Shown here piece after piece: positions 32,719 to 42,161 of a stretch of 56,571 nt of DNA. Position numbers and translations under genes: made by a program. Under the pieces are notes generated by a model. The model did not search any database. It was not told where the DNA came from and saw nothing but the letters and a program-made list of their open reading frames with translations. This stretch comes from Flavobacterium sp. (GTDB taxonomy: Bacteria; Bacteroidota; Bacteroidia; Flavobacteriales; Flavobacteriaceae), in contig JASLID010000004.1 of NCBI GenBank assembly GCA_030153045.1, positions 1-56,571 of the forward strand, written 5' to 3'. The number at the start of each line of letters is the position of its first letter. The stretch's first letter is position 1.

Positions 32719-34896
32719 TTATTTTCTTCTTAAAAAATGAAAGTCTAATTGTTTTTTTACTAAATCGGCTGTTTTCACTTTAACGTAAACTTCATCACCT
32801 AATTGTAAAAGATTCTTAGAAATTTCACCCACTAAAGCATATTGCTTGTCATCGAAAGTATAATAATCGTCTTTTATTTCACGAATACGAACCATACCTT
32901 CACATTTGTTTTCGATGATTTCTACATAAATTCCCCATTCGGTTACACCTGAAATAACACCTAAAAACTCCTGATCTTTATGGTCTTGCATGTATTTTAC
33001 CTGCATGTATTTGATAGAATCACGTTCAGCATTGGTGGCTAAACCTTCCATGTTGGATGAATGCACACATTTTTCTTCGTACAATTCTTCGCTGACAGAT
33101 TTTCCGCCATCCAGATAAAATTGCAATAATCTATGTACCATTACGTCAGGATAACGACGAATTGGTGAGGTAAAATGAGAATAATAATCGAAAGCCAATC
33201 CGTAATGACCAATGTTTTCCGTAGAATATTTGGCTTTACTCATCGTTCGGATGGTTAACGTATCAATTAAATTTTGCTCTTTTTTACCCACTACATCTTC
33301 TAATAATTGATTCAATGATTTTGAAATGTCTTTCTTATCGCGCAAATCGATTTTATAACCAAATTTTGAAATCAAAGCTTGCATTGAAAATAATTTATCT
33401 TCATTAGGTTCATCGTGAATACGATAGACAAATGTTTTCTTTTGTTTTCCAATGTATTCGGCTACTTTTCTGTTGGCTAGTAGCATGAATTCTTCGATTA
33501 AATGATTGGCATCTTTGCTTTGTTTGAAATACACACCAATAGGTTCTGCATTTTCATTCAAGTTGAATTTCACTTCTACTTTATCAAAAGAAATAGCGCC
33601 TTCGTTCATTCTTTTTCTACGAAGAATTTTAGCCAATTCATCTAATTTTAAAGTGGCTTCTACCAATTCGGGTCCAACTACATATTCTTTTCCAGTGATG
33701 GAAATGTCTGATGGAATGATATTTCCTTTGGTTTCAATAATTTGTTGTGCTTCTTCGTACGCGAATCTTTGATCTGAATAAATCACGGTTCTTCCAAACC
33801 ATTGGTTCATCACTTGCGCTTTTTCATTGATTTCAAAAATCGCTGAAAACGTATATTTTTCTTCATTCGGGCGAAGTGAACAGGCAAAATTAGACAGTAC
33901 TTCAGGTAACATTGGCACAACTCTATCCACTAAATAAACCGAAGTTCCTCGGTTATACGCTTCATCATCTAAAATCGTTCCTTCTTGTAAATAATAAGAA
34001 ACATCGGCAATGTGAACTCCAATTTCATAATTACCATTATCTAATTTTTTGAATGATAAGGCATCATCAAAATCTTTAGCATCTTTTGGGTCAATCGTAT
34101 AAGTTAAGGTTTGTCGCATGTCACGACGGTTTTTAATTTCACTTTCTTGGATAGTAGTATCTATTTTTTGAGCATAGACTTCTACTTCCACAGGGAAATC
34201 ATAAGGCAAACCATATTCGGCTAAAATCGCATGAATTTCAGTATCGTGTTCTCCAGGTTTTCCTAAAACTTTAAGAATGGTTCCAAAAGGAGAATCGGCT
34301 TTTTTAGGCCAATCTTCAATTTTAGCAATCACGACATCACCTTGTTCTGCATCACCTATTTTATCTTTTGGAATAAAAATATCGGTATACATTTTAGCAT
34401 TAGCAGTCGATACAAAAGCAAAATTCTTTTGAATATCAATGACACCCACGAATTCTGTTTTAGCTCTTTCTAAAACTTCTATAACTTCCGCTTCAGGACG
34501 TTTTCCTTTTCTTCGGTTGTAGACATACACTTTGACTTTGTCTTTGTCTAAAGCATGGTTTAAATTGTTGGTAGGGATAAAAACATCTTCTTCAAATTCT
34601 TCACAAATGAAATACCCAGTTTTTCGGGAAGTCATATCAATGGTTCCTTCAAAATAATCCTGGCTCATGGCTTTCACCAAATATTTTCCAGGTTCGGTTT
34701 CAATGACTTTTTTCTGTGAAGCCAGAATTTTTAAATCTTTAATAATTTCATTTCTGCTTTTGGTATCATCCAAATCTAAAATAGCAGCAATTTGTTTATA
34801 ATTGAAAGGTTTATTAGCGTTTTGTGATAGTATTTTTATAATCTTACCCGAGAGGTCTTTCTCTTTTTTTCCAAACTTTTTTGGCATTTTACTCAT
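32719..34896 (-). CDS. rnr: Ribonuclease R
   Basis: 725 residues. An N-terminal winged-helix-like region is followed by cold-shock-like OB domains (TGYFICEEFEEDVFIPTNNL; VGVIDIQKNFAFVST). The RNB catalytic block TIDPKDAKDFDDALSFKKLDNGNYEIGVHIADVSYYL carries the metal-binding aspartates, then YSHFTSPIRRYPDVMVHRLLQ. A C-terminal S1 domain includes GVISGVTEWGIYVEIIENKCEGMVRI. It is a 3'-5' processive exoribonuclease acting on structured RNA. DUF2807 paralogue 2 follows after one base. Confidence 0.92.
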   Translation of the reverse strand: MSKMPKKFGKKEKDLSGKIIKILSQNANKPFNYKQIAAILDLDDTKSRNEIIKDLKILASQKKVIETEPGKYLVKAMSQDYFEGTIDMTSRKTGYFICEEFEEDVFIPTNNLNHALDKDKVKVYVYNRRKGKRPEAEVIEVLERAKTEFVGVIDIQKNFAFVSTANAKMYTDIFIPKDKIGDAEQGDVVIAKIEDWPKKADSPFGTILKVLGKPGEHDTEIHAILAEYGLPYDFPVEVEVYAQKIDTTIQESEIKNRRDMRQTLTYTIDPKDAKDFDDALSFKKLDNGNYEIGVHIADVSYYLQEGTILDDEAYNRGTSVYLVDRVVPMLPEVLSNFACSLRPNEEKYTFSAIFEINEKAQVMNQWFGRTVIYSDQRFAYEEAQQIIETKGNIIPSDISITGKEYVVGPELVEATLKLDELAKILRRKRMNEGAISFDKVEVKFNLNENAEPIGVYFKQSKDANHLIEEFMLLANRKVAEYIGKQKKTFVYRIHDEPNEDKLFSMQALISKFGYKIDLRDKKDISKSLNQLLEDVVGKKEQNLIDTLTIRTMSKAKYSTENIGHYGLAFDYYSHFTSPIRRYPDVMVHRLLQFYLDGGKSVSEELYEEKCVHSSNMEGLATNAERDSIKYMQVKYMQDHKDQEFLGVISGVTEWGIYVEIIENKCEGMVRIREIKDDYYTFDDKQYALVGEISKNLLQLGDEVYVKVKTADLVKKQLDFHFLRRK

Positions 34897-35739
34897 AATT
34901 CATTATTTCTAAAGTTGAAATTTACGAAGAAGATATTAGATTTCAGATATTAGATTTCAGATTTATAGAAAATATAACTTTTGAAGGAGATAATAGATAA
35001 TAGAAGAATAGATAGATTTTCTATTTGAGTAAATTATAATTTCAACTTTTAAATCTTTTATCTATTATCTTTTTCAAATCTAAAATTGAAATGTTATCAA
35101 CATCTATTAAAAACAACAAAAAGAAAAATTTAAATTTAAATATTTTTTGATGGTTATTATAGCGTGTTAATAGCTACTATAACTTTCGAAAATAGAGGTT
35201 GTTTTTTTAGTTATCGGTTTTTATACCGACTTGTTAACATAACCTTAAGGGTCTAAATCACTCATTTTAAACAGATTTTAAAAAGCTATCAACAACTGTT
35301 AACAATTCAAAAAATAGAATTTTTGTAGATAAGTTTAAAACACAATCTTGTTAATAACTGAGACTTTTTTAGCTGATAACTAATCTAAAAATTCACCAAA
35401 CTAAATTTGTTTTTTAAATGTCGGTTTTGGATTACAATTTTATCCGACAGAAACAAATATTAGTTCTAAAATTCTATCTAAAGTTATGAACAAAAGTTGT
35501 TAAATTAAGATTAACTGAATATCAAGGAATTGCATTTTTTTGTTAACATTACAATTTTTTAACAATTTAGACACAAAAACCGTACTGATTATCAGTTATT
35601 TATATTTAATGCTAAGAATTTGAAAATGCTAAGCAATTGATTTTAAACCAAGTATTTTACATTTCTTAAAAGAAACAAATAACCAAAGAAGTAAATCTAC
35701 ATTACTTTAATTAAATTTGCACAAACAAACACACAACAT
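34897..35739. other. AT-rich gene-free region of 843 bp with DnaA-box-like sequences
   Basis: It begins with two copies of AGATATTAGATTTC (34931-34959) and further AGATAATAG-type runs. Sequences close to the DnaA box TTATCCACA occur at 35094-35102 (TTATCAACA), 35286-35294 (CTATCAACA) and 35324-35332 (TGTAGATAA, reverse). GTTAAC-rich clusters are near 35233, 35297 and 35540. In such AT-rich DNA these may be chance. No gene or terminator is visible. The only firm signal is the rpiB -7 box at 35712-35719. Confidence 0.6.
35712..35719 (+). promoter_or_regulatory. -7 box (TAAATTTG) of rpiB
   Basis: TAAATTTG fits TAnnTTTG and lies 20 bp before the ATG at 35740. The -33 element is unclear. Confidence 0.5.
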
Positions 35740-36171
35740 ATGAAAATCTCCATTGGAAACGATCACGCAGGACCAGACTATAAAAACGCCATTGTTCAAT
35801 TTTTAGAATCTCAAGGACATACTATTATCAATCATGGAACTAATTCTTTTGACAGTGTGGATTATCCTGATTTTGGTCATGCCGTGGCGAATGATGTGGA
35901 AAATAAAAAAGCAGATTTCGGGATTATCATCTGCGGAAGCGGAAACGGAATCGCCATTACAGCCAACAAACACCAAGGCGTTCGCGCTGCACTTTGTTGG
36001 ATCAACGAAATTGCAGCTTTGGCTCGCCAACACAACGACGCTAACATTATTAGTATTCCAGCGCGTTATACCAATATCAAACAAGCAGTCGAAATGGTGG
36101 AAACTTTTCTTTCTACCGATTTTGAAGGCGGAAGACACGCCACCAGAGTCGATAAAATTGCTTGTCAATAA
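35740..36171 (+). CDS. rpiB: Ribose-5-phosphate isomerase B
   Basis: 143 residues. MKISIGNDHAGPDYKNAIVQFLESQGH opens the LacAB/RpiB fold. DYPDFGHAVA and the phosphate-binding IIICGSGNGIAITANKHQGVRAALCW (with the catalytic cysteine C66 in ICGSGNG) follow, then NDANIISIPARYTN. It converts ribose-5-phosphate to ribulose-5-phosphate in the pentose phosphate pathway. The CDF transporter gene starts six bases after its stop. Confidence 0.92.
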   Translation: MKISIGNDHAGPDYKNAIVQFLESQGHTIINHGTNSFDSVDYPDFGHAVANDVENKKADFGIIICGSGNGIAITANKHQGVRAALCWINEIAALARQHNDANIISIPARYTNIKQAVEMVETFLSTDFEGGRHATRVDKIACQ

Positions 36172-36177
36172 CACTCG

Positions 36178-37080
36178 ATGAGCCACGTACACATTCATAA
36201 GCACGAAGTAAAAGGGAAAAATTTAGTGTATTCTATTTTGCTCAACCTACTCATAACTACTGCTCAGGTGGTGGGCGGAATCGTTTCGGGTAGTTTGGCG
36301 TTAATTTCCGATGCTTTGCATAATTTTTCGGATGTGCTTTCGTTGGGCTTTAGTCTTTTTGCACACAAATTATCAAGAAAAAAAGCCTCTTTAGACCAAA
36401 CTTTCGGATACAAACGAGCAGAATTGATTGCGGCATTTATCAACGCTAATACGCTTATTATTGTAGCAGTTCTACTTATTTATGGTGCAATTGAACGTTT
36501 TTTTAAGCCTCAAGTAATCGAATCAAATCTGGTGATTTGGCTGGCTCTGTTGGGAATTTTGGTTAATGGTTTTTCGGTATTATTACTTAAAAAAGATGCC
36601 GACCATAACATCAATATGAAATCGGCTTATTTGCATTTATTGACCGACATGATGGCTTCCGTTGCGGTTTTAGTGGGTGGATTGCTAATGAAATATTGCG
36701 GATGGTTTTGGGTCGATAGCGTCATGACCATCGGTATTGCCGTTTATCTCATTGTGGTAGGTATCGATTTATTAAAAAAAGCAACTAAAATGCTGATGCT
36801 TTTTACACCTGAGCATATCGACATCAAAGCAATTGTTCGTGAAGTACATAAAGTCAAAGGGGTTAACAAATTACACCACATCCATGTTTGGCATTTGAAC
36901 GATGAAGAATTGCATTTGGAAGCACACTTAGATTGTTCAGAAGATATTAAGATGTCGGAATTCAATGATTTGCTAGACCAGGTAGAAATCGTTTTATTTG
37001 AAAAATTCCACATCAACCACATCAACATTCAACCCGAATTTAAAAAGGAAGATCCGAAAGATTTTATCGTTCAGGATTAA
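36178..37080 (+). CDS. Cation diffusion facilitator (CDF) metal transporter
   Basis: 300 residues with six membrane segments. Metal-site motifs are HNFSD (near residue 48) in helix II and HLLTD (near 154) in helix V, typical of zinc/cadmium/cobalt CDF exporters (CzcD/ZitB type) that swap metal for protons. The C-terminal cytoplasmic domain has VNKLHHIHVWHLNDEELHLEAHLDC. Histidines are also clustered at the N-terminus (HVHIHKHE). It follows rpiB by 6 bp. The start is the ATG at 36178. Confidence 0.88.
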   Translation: MSHVHIHKHEVKGKNLVYSILLNLLITTAQVVGGIVSGSLALISDALHNFSDVLSLGFSLFAHKLSRKKASLDQTFGYKRAELIAAFINANTLIIVAVLLIYGAIERFFKPQVIESNLVIWLALLGILVNGFSVLLLKKDADHNINMKSAYLHLLTDMMASVAVLVGGLLMKYCGWFWVDSVMTIGIAVYLIVVGIDLLKKATKMLMLFTPEHIDIKAIVREVHKVKGVNKLHHIHVWHLNDEELHLEAHLDCSEDIKMSEFNDLLDQVEIVLFEKFHINHINIQPEFKKEDPKDFIVQD

Positions 37081-37460
37081 TATTGTACTTATTTCCTTAT
37101 GCATTTTAAAATAAAGAAAAATGCAGAATAAAATACTCTCTTAAACTTATTTGGTTGAAGAAATATCTAAGCATTTTAATCTATGCCTACTTTACAATCA
37201 GTAAAGGTTTTTTTTCATAAAATTTTGCGTTAATCTTATTTTTACATAATAAAAGCTAAAATAATATCGTTTTTTAGCTTTATTTTTTAGGATTAATCAA
37301 TTTAGGATTAATCAATAAAATCACAAAAAATGTAATTTATGTTGAATTATTATTTGATATATTGATTTTTTTTAGAAAATATTCAATGTTTTTACTGTAT
37401 TTCTATTTTTTTTGTATTTTTGGTGACGAAACACACACACAACTTTATTTACCACTACAA
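37081..37460. other. Gene-free region of 380 bp upstream of pyruvate carboxylase
   Basis: It contains a perfect tandem pair of a 15-mer, TTTAGGATTAATCAA, at 37286-37300 and 37301-37315, and a TATTTTTG -7 box at 37415-37422, about 40 bp before the pyc ATG at 37461. An open frame extends back to 37362 but would cross the -7 box. No other gene is seen. Confidence 0.65.
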
Positions 37461-40400
37461 ATGACCGAAATTCTAACTATTAAAAAATTACTTGTCGCCA
37501 ACAGGGGCGAAATTGCTATTCGTGTATTTAGAGCGGCTACAGAGCTAAAAATTAGTACTGTAGCCGTTTATACTTTTGAAGATCGATATTCTTTGCATCG
37601 ATACAAAGCAGACGAAAGTTTTCAGATTGGTGATGATTCCGAACCTTTAAAACCGTATTTGGATATCGAGGCTATAATTAAGGTAGCCAAAGAAAACCAA
37701 GTGGATGCGATTCATCCCGGATATGGCTTTTTATCTGAAAATGTCGAATTTGCTCAAAGATGTCAGGAAGAAAAAATCATCTTTGTCGGACCCAGAGCTG
37801 AAGTAATGCTGCAACTTGGCGATAAAGTGGCTGCTAAAAAAGTGGCGCTTGCCGTTGGTGTTCCGCTGATTAAAGATTCAAAAATCAATTTAGAAACAGT
37901 GGAAGACGCCTTGTCTGAAGCAGATAAAATTGGTTATCCCATCATGCTAAAAGCTGCGGCTGGCGGTGGCGGAAGAGGAATGCGTGTCGTGCAGAATGCC
38001 GAGCAAATGAAGATGTCTTTTTTTAATGCCAAAAGCGAATCCTTAAAAGCGTTTGGAAACGATACCGTTTTTATTGAAAAATTCATTGACAATCCCAAAC
38101 ACATCGAAGTTCAGATTTTAGGAGACAACCACGGTAATGTGGTGCATTTGTACGAAAGGGATTGTTCGGTACAGCGCCGTTTTCAAAAAGTAATTGAAAT
38201 TGCACCTTCCATTTTAAAGCCAGAAACCAAAGCAAGATTGTATCAATATGCTATCGAAATAGCAAAATATGTCAATTACAACAACGCCGGAACGGTAGAG
38301 TTTTTGGTGGATAAAGAAGAAAATATTTATTTTATTGAGGTCAATCCAAGGATTCAGGTAGAGCATACCATTACTGAAGAAATTACTGGAATCGATTTAG
38401 TACGTTCGCAAATTATTATTGCTGCAGGACATCCTTTGACACACAATCAGATATTTATTCACAATCAGGAGGATATTAAATGCAACGGCTGGGCCATCCA
38501 GTGCAGAATCACTACGGAAGACCCTGAAAATGATTTCAAACCTGACTACGGAACGATAATCGCTTATAGAAATGCGGGAGGATACGGAATTCGTTTGGAC
38601 GAAGGAAGTTGTTATTCGGGCGTAACCATATCGCCGTTTTTCGACTCGATGCTGGTGAAAGTGTCTTCCAGCGGACGAACGTTAAAAGGTGCTTCCGACA
38701 GGCTAAAAAGAACGTTACAGGAATTTAAAATCAGAGGCGTAAAAACCAACATTCCATTCCTGATCAATGTGATGGAAAATGACATCTTCCGAAGTGGTGA
38801 AACCACAGTGAATTTCATTCCAAACAATCCGCATTTATTAGTGCCACGTTATGAATATTCCAAAGACAGAGGAACAAAGCTGTTGAAATATTTAGCCGAA
38901 TTAAAAGTAAATGGTCATCCCGATGTGAAAAGCTATGACCCGGACAGAATATTCAGAAAAGCCATTGTGCCCTCTCATGATATTGAAGAATATCCAAAAG
39001 GAACCAAAGATTTACTGAATGAATTGGGTAGGGATAAATTTATCGAACACATCAAAAACGAAAAAAAAATCCTGTATACCGATACCACTTTGCGTGATGC
39101 GCACCAGTCGCTTTTTGCCACACGTTTGCGTAATCATGATATTTTAAAAGTAACCGAAGGCATTGCTAAAAATTTCCCTCAATTGTTTTCGCTGGAAGTT
39201 TGGGGTGGCGCCACTTTCGATGTGACCATGCGTTTTCTTCATGAGGATCCATGGGAACGTTTGCGCTTGATTAGAAAAGCCGCGCCAAACGTTTTGCTTC
39301 AAATGCTTTTTAGAGGAAGCAACGCCGTGGGTTATGCTGCGTATCCCGACAATGTTTTAGAGCAGTTTATCATTAAAAGTGCCGAAAACGGAATCGATGT
39401 TTTTAGAATATTCGATTCTTTAAACTGGATTGAAGGCATGCGTCACAGCATTAAAATTGTTCGAGAAAAAACCAATGCCATTGCCGAAGCCTGTATTTGT
39501 TACACTGGGGATATTTTAAACCCCGACCGACAAAAATTCAACCTTCAGTATTATATTGATTTAGCCAAAGAACTGGAAGCCGCCGGAGCACACATGTTGG
39601 CCATTAAAGACATGGCCGGATTATTGAAACCGTATGCTGCCGAAATTCTGATCAAAGAACTGAAGAAAAACATTTCTATTCCAATTCATTTACACACGCA
39701 CGACACCTCTTCGATTCAGTCGACAACGTATGTTAAAGCGATTGAAGCAGGAGTAGATGTGGTTGATGTGGCATTGGCATCCATGAGCGGACTTACCTCT
39801 CAACCCAATTTCAATTCACTGGTAGCGGCTTTACAAGGAACCGAAAGAGAGTGCCCTATTAACTTGAAAAAACTAAACGAATATTCTAATTATTTTGAAG
39901 TCGTTCGTGAATATTACTATCCTTTTGAAAGCGAATTAAAAGCCGGCACCGCAGAAGTATACGACCACGAAATTCCCGGCGGACAATACTCTAATTTATT
40001 ACCGCAGGCCCGAGGTTTAGGTTTGGAAGACAAGTTTGAAACCATCAAGCAAAATTATGTGGTGGTCAACGAATTGTTTGGCGACATTGTCAAAGTAACG
40101 CCATCATCAAAAGTGGTGGGAGATATGGCTTTGTTCATGACATCCAATAATTTGACTGCTGAGGATGTGATGGAAAAAGGAGATACTTTGGCCTTTCCGG
40201 AATCTGTAAAACAATTGTTCAGAGGTGATTTAGGTCAGCCGTTTGGTGGCTTTCCGCCAACACTTCAAAAAATGGTTTTAAAGAACGAAAAGCCTTATAC
40301 CGAAAAACCAAATGCCCACATCAAACCCATTGATTTTGATTTAGAATTGGAGAAACTGCATCAAAAATTCGACAACACCTTAACAGTAGAAGATTTGTTG

Positions 40401-40907
40401 TCTTATATTATGTTTCCAAAGGTTTTTGAAGATTTCTATACGTTCAGAAAATATTTTGGCCGAGTGGAAAAACTGCCAACACCAAGTTTCTACTATCCGA
40501 TGAAACCCAACGAAGAAATCATTGTAAATCTGGATTTAGGGAAGAACATTATCGTAAAATTCAGGTATATGGGAGAGCCTAATGAAGAAGGGTTCAGAGA
40601 AGTTTTCTTCCAGATTAATGGTCAAACCCGAAATATTATTGTCAAAGACAAATCGATTGTATCATTAAAAGCGGCCCATGTAAAAATTTCGGGACCCAAT
40701 GATATTGGTTCCCCATTACAGGGAAGTTTGCTTAAAATATTGGTCGGCGAGGGAGATGAAATTGAAAAAGACACCCCATTATTTGTCATTGAAGCCATGA
40801 AAATGGAAACCACCATGTGTGCTACCAGAAAAGGAATAGTTTCTAAAATTTTATTAAAAGAAAAATCAATGGTCGAACAGGACGATTGCATCATTCAACT
40901 GCAATAA
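37461..40907 (+). CDS. pyc: Pyruvate carboxylase
   Basis: 1148 residues from the ATG at 37461; an upstream extension to 37362 would place it across the promoter and is rejected. The biotin carboxylase domain starts KKLLVANRGEIAIRVFRAA and has the AAAGGGGRGMRVV ATP loop. The carboxyltransferase domain has TDTTLRDAHQSLFATRLR near residue 539. The C-terminal biotin domain has VIEAMKMETTM near 1110, where the biotin is attached to lysine. It carboxylates pyruvate to oxaloacetate to refill the TCA cycle. A terminator is at 40928-40961. Confidence 0.95.
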   Translation: MTEILTIKKLLVANRGEIAIRVFRAATELKISTVAVYTFEDRYSLHRYKADESFQIGDDSEPLKPYLDIEAIIKVAKENQVDAIHPGYGFLSENVEFAQRCQEEKIIFVGPRAEVMLQLGDKVAAKKVALAVGVPLIKDSKINLETVEDALSEADKIGYPIMLKAAAGGGGRGMRVVQNAEQMKMSFFNAKSESLKAFGNDTVFIEKFIDNPKHIEVQILGDNHGNVVHLYERDCSVQRRFQKVIEIAPSILKPETKARLYQYAIEIAKYVNYNNAGTVEFLVDKEENIYFIEVNPRIQVEHTITEEITGIDLVRSQIIIAAGHPLTHNQIFIHNQEDIKCNGWAIQCRITTEDPENDFKPDYGTIIAYRNAGGYGIRLDEGSCYSGVTISPFFDSMLVKVSSSGRTLKGASDRLKRTLQEFKIRGVKTNIPFLINVMENDIFRSGETTVNFIPNNPHLLVPRYEYSKDRGTKLLKYLAELKVNGHPDVKSYDPDRIFRKAIVPSHDIEEYPKGTKDLLNELGRDKFIEHIKNEKKILYTDTTLRDAHQSLFATRLRNHDILKVTEGIAKNFPQLFSLEVWGGATFDVTMRFLHEDPWERLRLIRKAAPNVLLQMLFRGSNAVGYAAYPDNVLEQFIIKSAENGIDVFRIFDSLNWIEGMRHSIKIVREKTNAIAEACICYTGDILNPDRQKFNLQYYIDLAKELEAAGAHMLAIKDMAGLLKPYAAEILIKELKKNISIPIHLHTHDTSSIQSTTYVKAIEAGVDVVDVALASMSGLTSQPNFNSLVAALQGTERECPINLKKLNEYSNYFEVVREYYYPFESELKAGTAEVYDHEIPGGQYSNLLPQARGLGLEDKFETIKQNYVVVNELFGDIVKVTPSSKVVGDMALFMTSNNLTAEDVMEKGDTLAFPESVKQLFRGDLGQPFGGFPPTLQKMVLKNEKPYTEKPNAHIKPIDFDLELEKLHQKFDNTLTVEDLLSYIMFPKVFEDFYTFRKYFGRVEKLPTPSFYYPMKPNEEIIVNLDLGKNIIVKFRYMGEPNEEGFREVFFQINGQTRNIIVKDKSIVSLKAAHVKISGPNDIGSPLQGSLLKILVGEGDEIEKDTPLFVIEAMKMETTMCATRKGIVSKILLKEKSMVEQDDCIIQLQ

Positions 40908-40927
40908 TTCCCTTAAAAAAGAGTTAT

Positions 40928-40961
40928 AAAAGCGGTTTCAAATTTTTGAAACCGCTTTTTT
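40928..40961. terminator. Terminator downstream of pyc
   Basis: AAAAGCGGTTTCAAA and TTTGAAACCGCTTTT form a near-perfect 15-bp stem around two bases with a T-run beyond. It lies 20 bp after the pyc stop, separating it from the kinase-like gene. Confidence 0.9.
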
Positions 40962-40997
40962 ATTTACTTTTATACCACACAACAGCAATAGTATTTT

Positions 40998-42047
40998 ATG
41001 AGCAATAATGCACCTGTTTTTAAAAAACAATACTATCCCATAAATGACATTTTGTACAGTTATCTTGAAAAATATAAGAGACTGACAAAGACCAATGTTT
41101 TTTATGATGATTTGTTGCGTTTTCAAGGGTCGGTTGTGGTGTATGATAAAAATGGAGAAGACACGCTTTGGGTGCGAACCTTTTACAATGAATTTGAGAA
41201 AGAAGAAATCGACAACAGCTTAAAAAGAATTTACACGCTTTTGCATTCTGATGGAGACGAACGCAATTTAAAGTACTTGAATGTCGATAATATTGACTTC
41301 TGTACTTTCGGTAATTCGAAACCCTTTAGAATCAAAATCAGAAATATTTTAAACGACAATTACACTCATTTTTATATCAAGAAAGCTGATGCTTCCAGAA
41401 TATTCGGCTTAGAATTGGAAGATGTTTTATCGCCCAACAGAATTAATTTTTTGGTTTTCAAAGACACATTAATTGAAGAACATATTGTAGGGATTCCGGG
41501 AGATGTGTTTCTTGAAAAACACCTTAAAAATTGTACTGAATCTGAAAAAGCACAAATTGCCAAAGAGTTTGTCAAGTTTAATGAAAGATGTATGATAGGA
41601 CTTTTAGGAGATATGCGCTCCTATAATTTTGTGGTCATTCCTATTTACGATTACGATCATCGGGTATTTAAAATTAGAGCCATTGATTTTGATCAGCAAT
41701 GCTATGAAGGCAATTTTAAACTATACAAACCCCATCTTTTCAAAGAAAACTTTCCTTTTTATCAATTGGTAAATGACAAACTGAAGCAAAATTCTATCGA
41801 ACAATATCAAAAGGAAGAGCGGTCTGTTTTAGTAAAGCGATTGGTGGGTTCCGAAGTACGATTGAACGATTTACTTGTTGCCATGAAATCCATGGAATTG
41901 TCACCAAAAGATAAATTAGAGCAACTCAAAAAAGACACCTACAAATTCACTTTAGATGTAAACTTTAAAAAAGCGAAATCCATGGGAGAAATTATTGAGG
42001 CGGCTTTAAACTTCATGAAACGAAACTACCAAAACGATAATCCATAA
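40998..42047 (+). CDS. Unrecognised protein with kinase-like motifs
   Basis: 349 residues with no signal peptide or membrane segment. The C-terminal half contains GDMRSYNFVV near residue 209 and KIRAIDFDQQ near 228-237, spaced like the catalytic loop D-x4-N and the DFG-like metal site of eukaryotic-type or APH-like kinases, and IPGDVFLEKHL could be part of the substrate side. The N-lobe with a glycine loop is not obvious. I do not recognise the family, and the kinase idea is inference from two motifs. It is a separate transcription unit between pyc and tex. Confidence 0.5.
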   Translation: MSNNAPVFKKQYYPINDILYSYLEKYKRLTKTNVFYDDLLRFQGSVVVYDKNGEDTLWVRTFYNEFEKEEIDNSLKRIYTLLHSDGDERNLKYLNVDNIDFCTFGNSKPFRIKIRNILNDNYTHFYIKKADASRIFGLELEDVLSPNRINFLVFKDTLIEEHIVGIPGDVFLEKHLKNCTESEKAQIAKEFVKFNERCMIGLLGDMRSYNFVVIPIYDYDHRVFKIRAIDFDQQCYEGNFKLYKPHLFKENFPFYQLVNDKLKQNSIEQYQKEERSVLVKRLVGSEVRLNDLLVAMKSMELSPKDKLEQLKKDTYKFTLDVNFKKAKSMGEIIEAALNFMKRNYQNDNP

Positions 42048-42070
42048 TTCATATCTGTTTTGAATGGTGG

Positions 42071-42101
42071 TTGTAACAATCTGAAAAAACCTTTAGCTTT
42101 G
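42071..42101 (+). promoter_or_regulatory. Promoter of tex (TTG-N20-TAGCTTTG)
   Basis: TTG (42071-42073) and TAGCTTTG (42094-42101) are separated by 20 bases, a full match to the lineage promoter. The predicted start near 42107 leaves a leader of about 55 nt. Confidence 0.65.
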
Positions 42102-42161
42102 TTGACCAAAGTTTTTTGTTTGGCAAAAACAGGCAAATCAGATTTTGATAAAAATTAAAAA

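Noticed and set aside
37362..37460. N-terminal extension of pyruvate carboxylase
   Set aside because: It overlaps the -7 box and codes a hydrophobic leader that biotin carboxylases lack.
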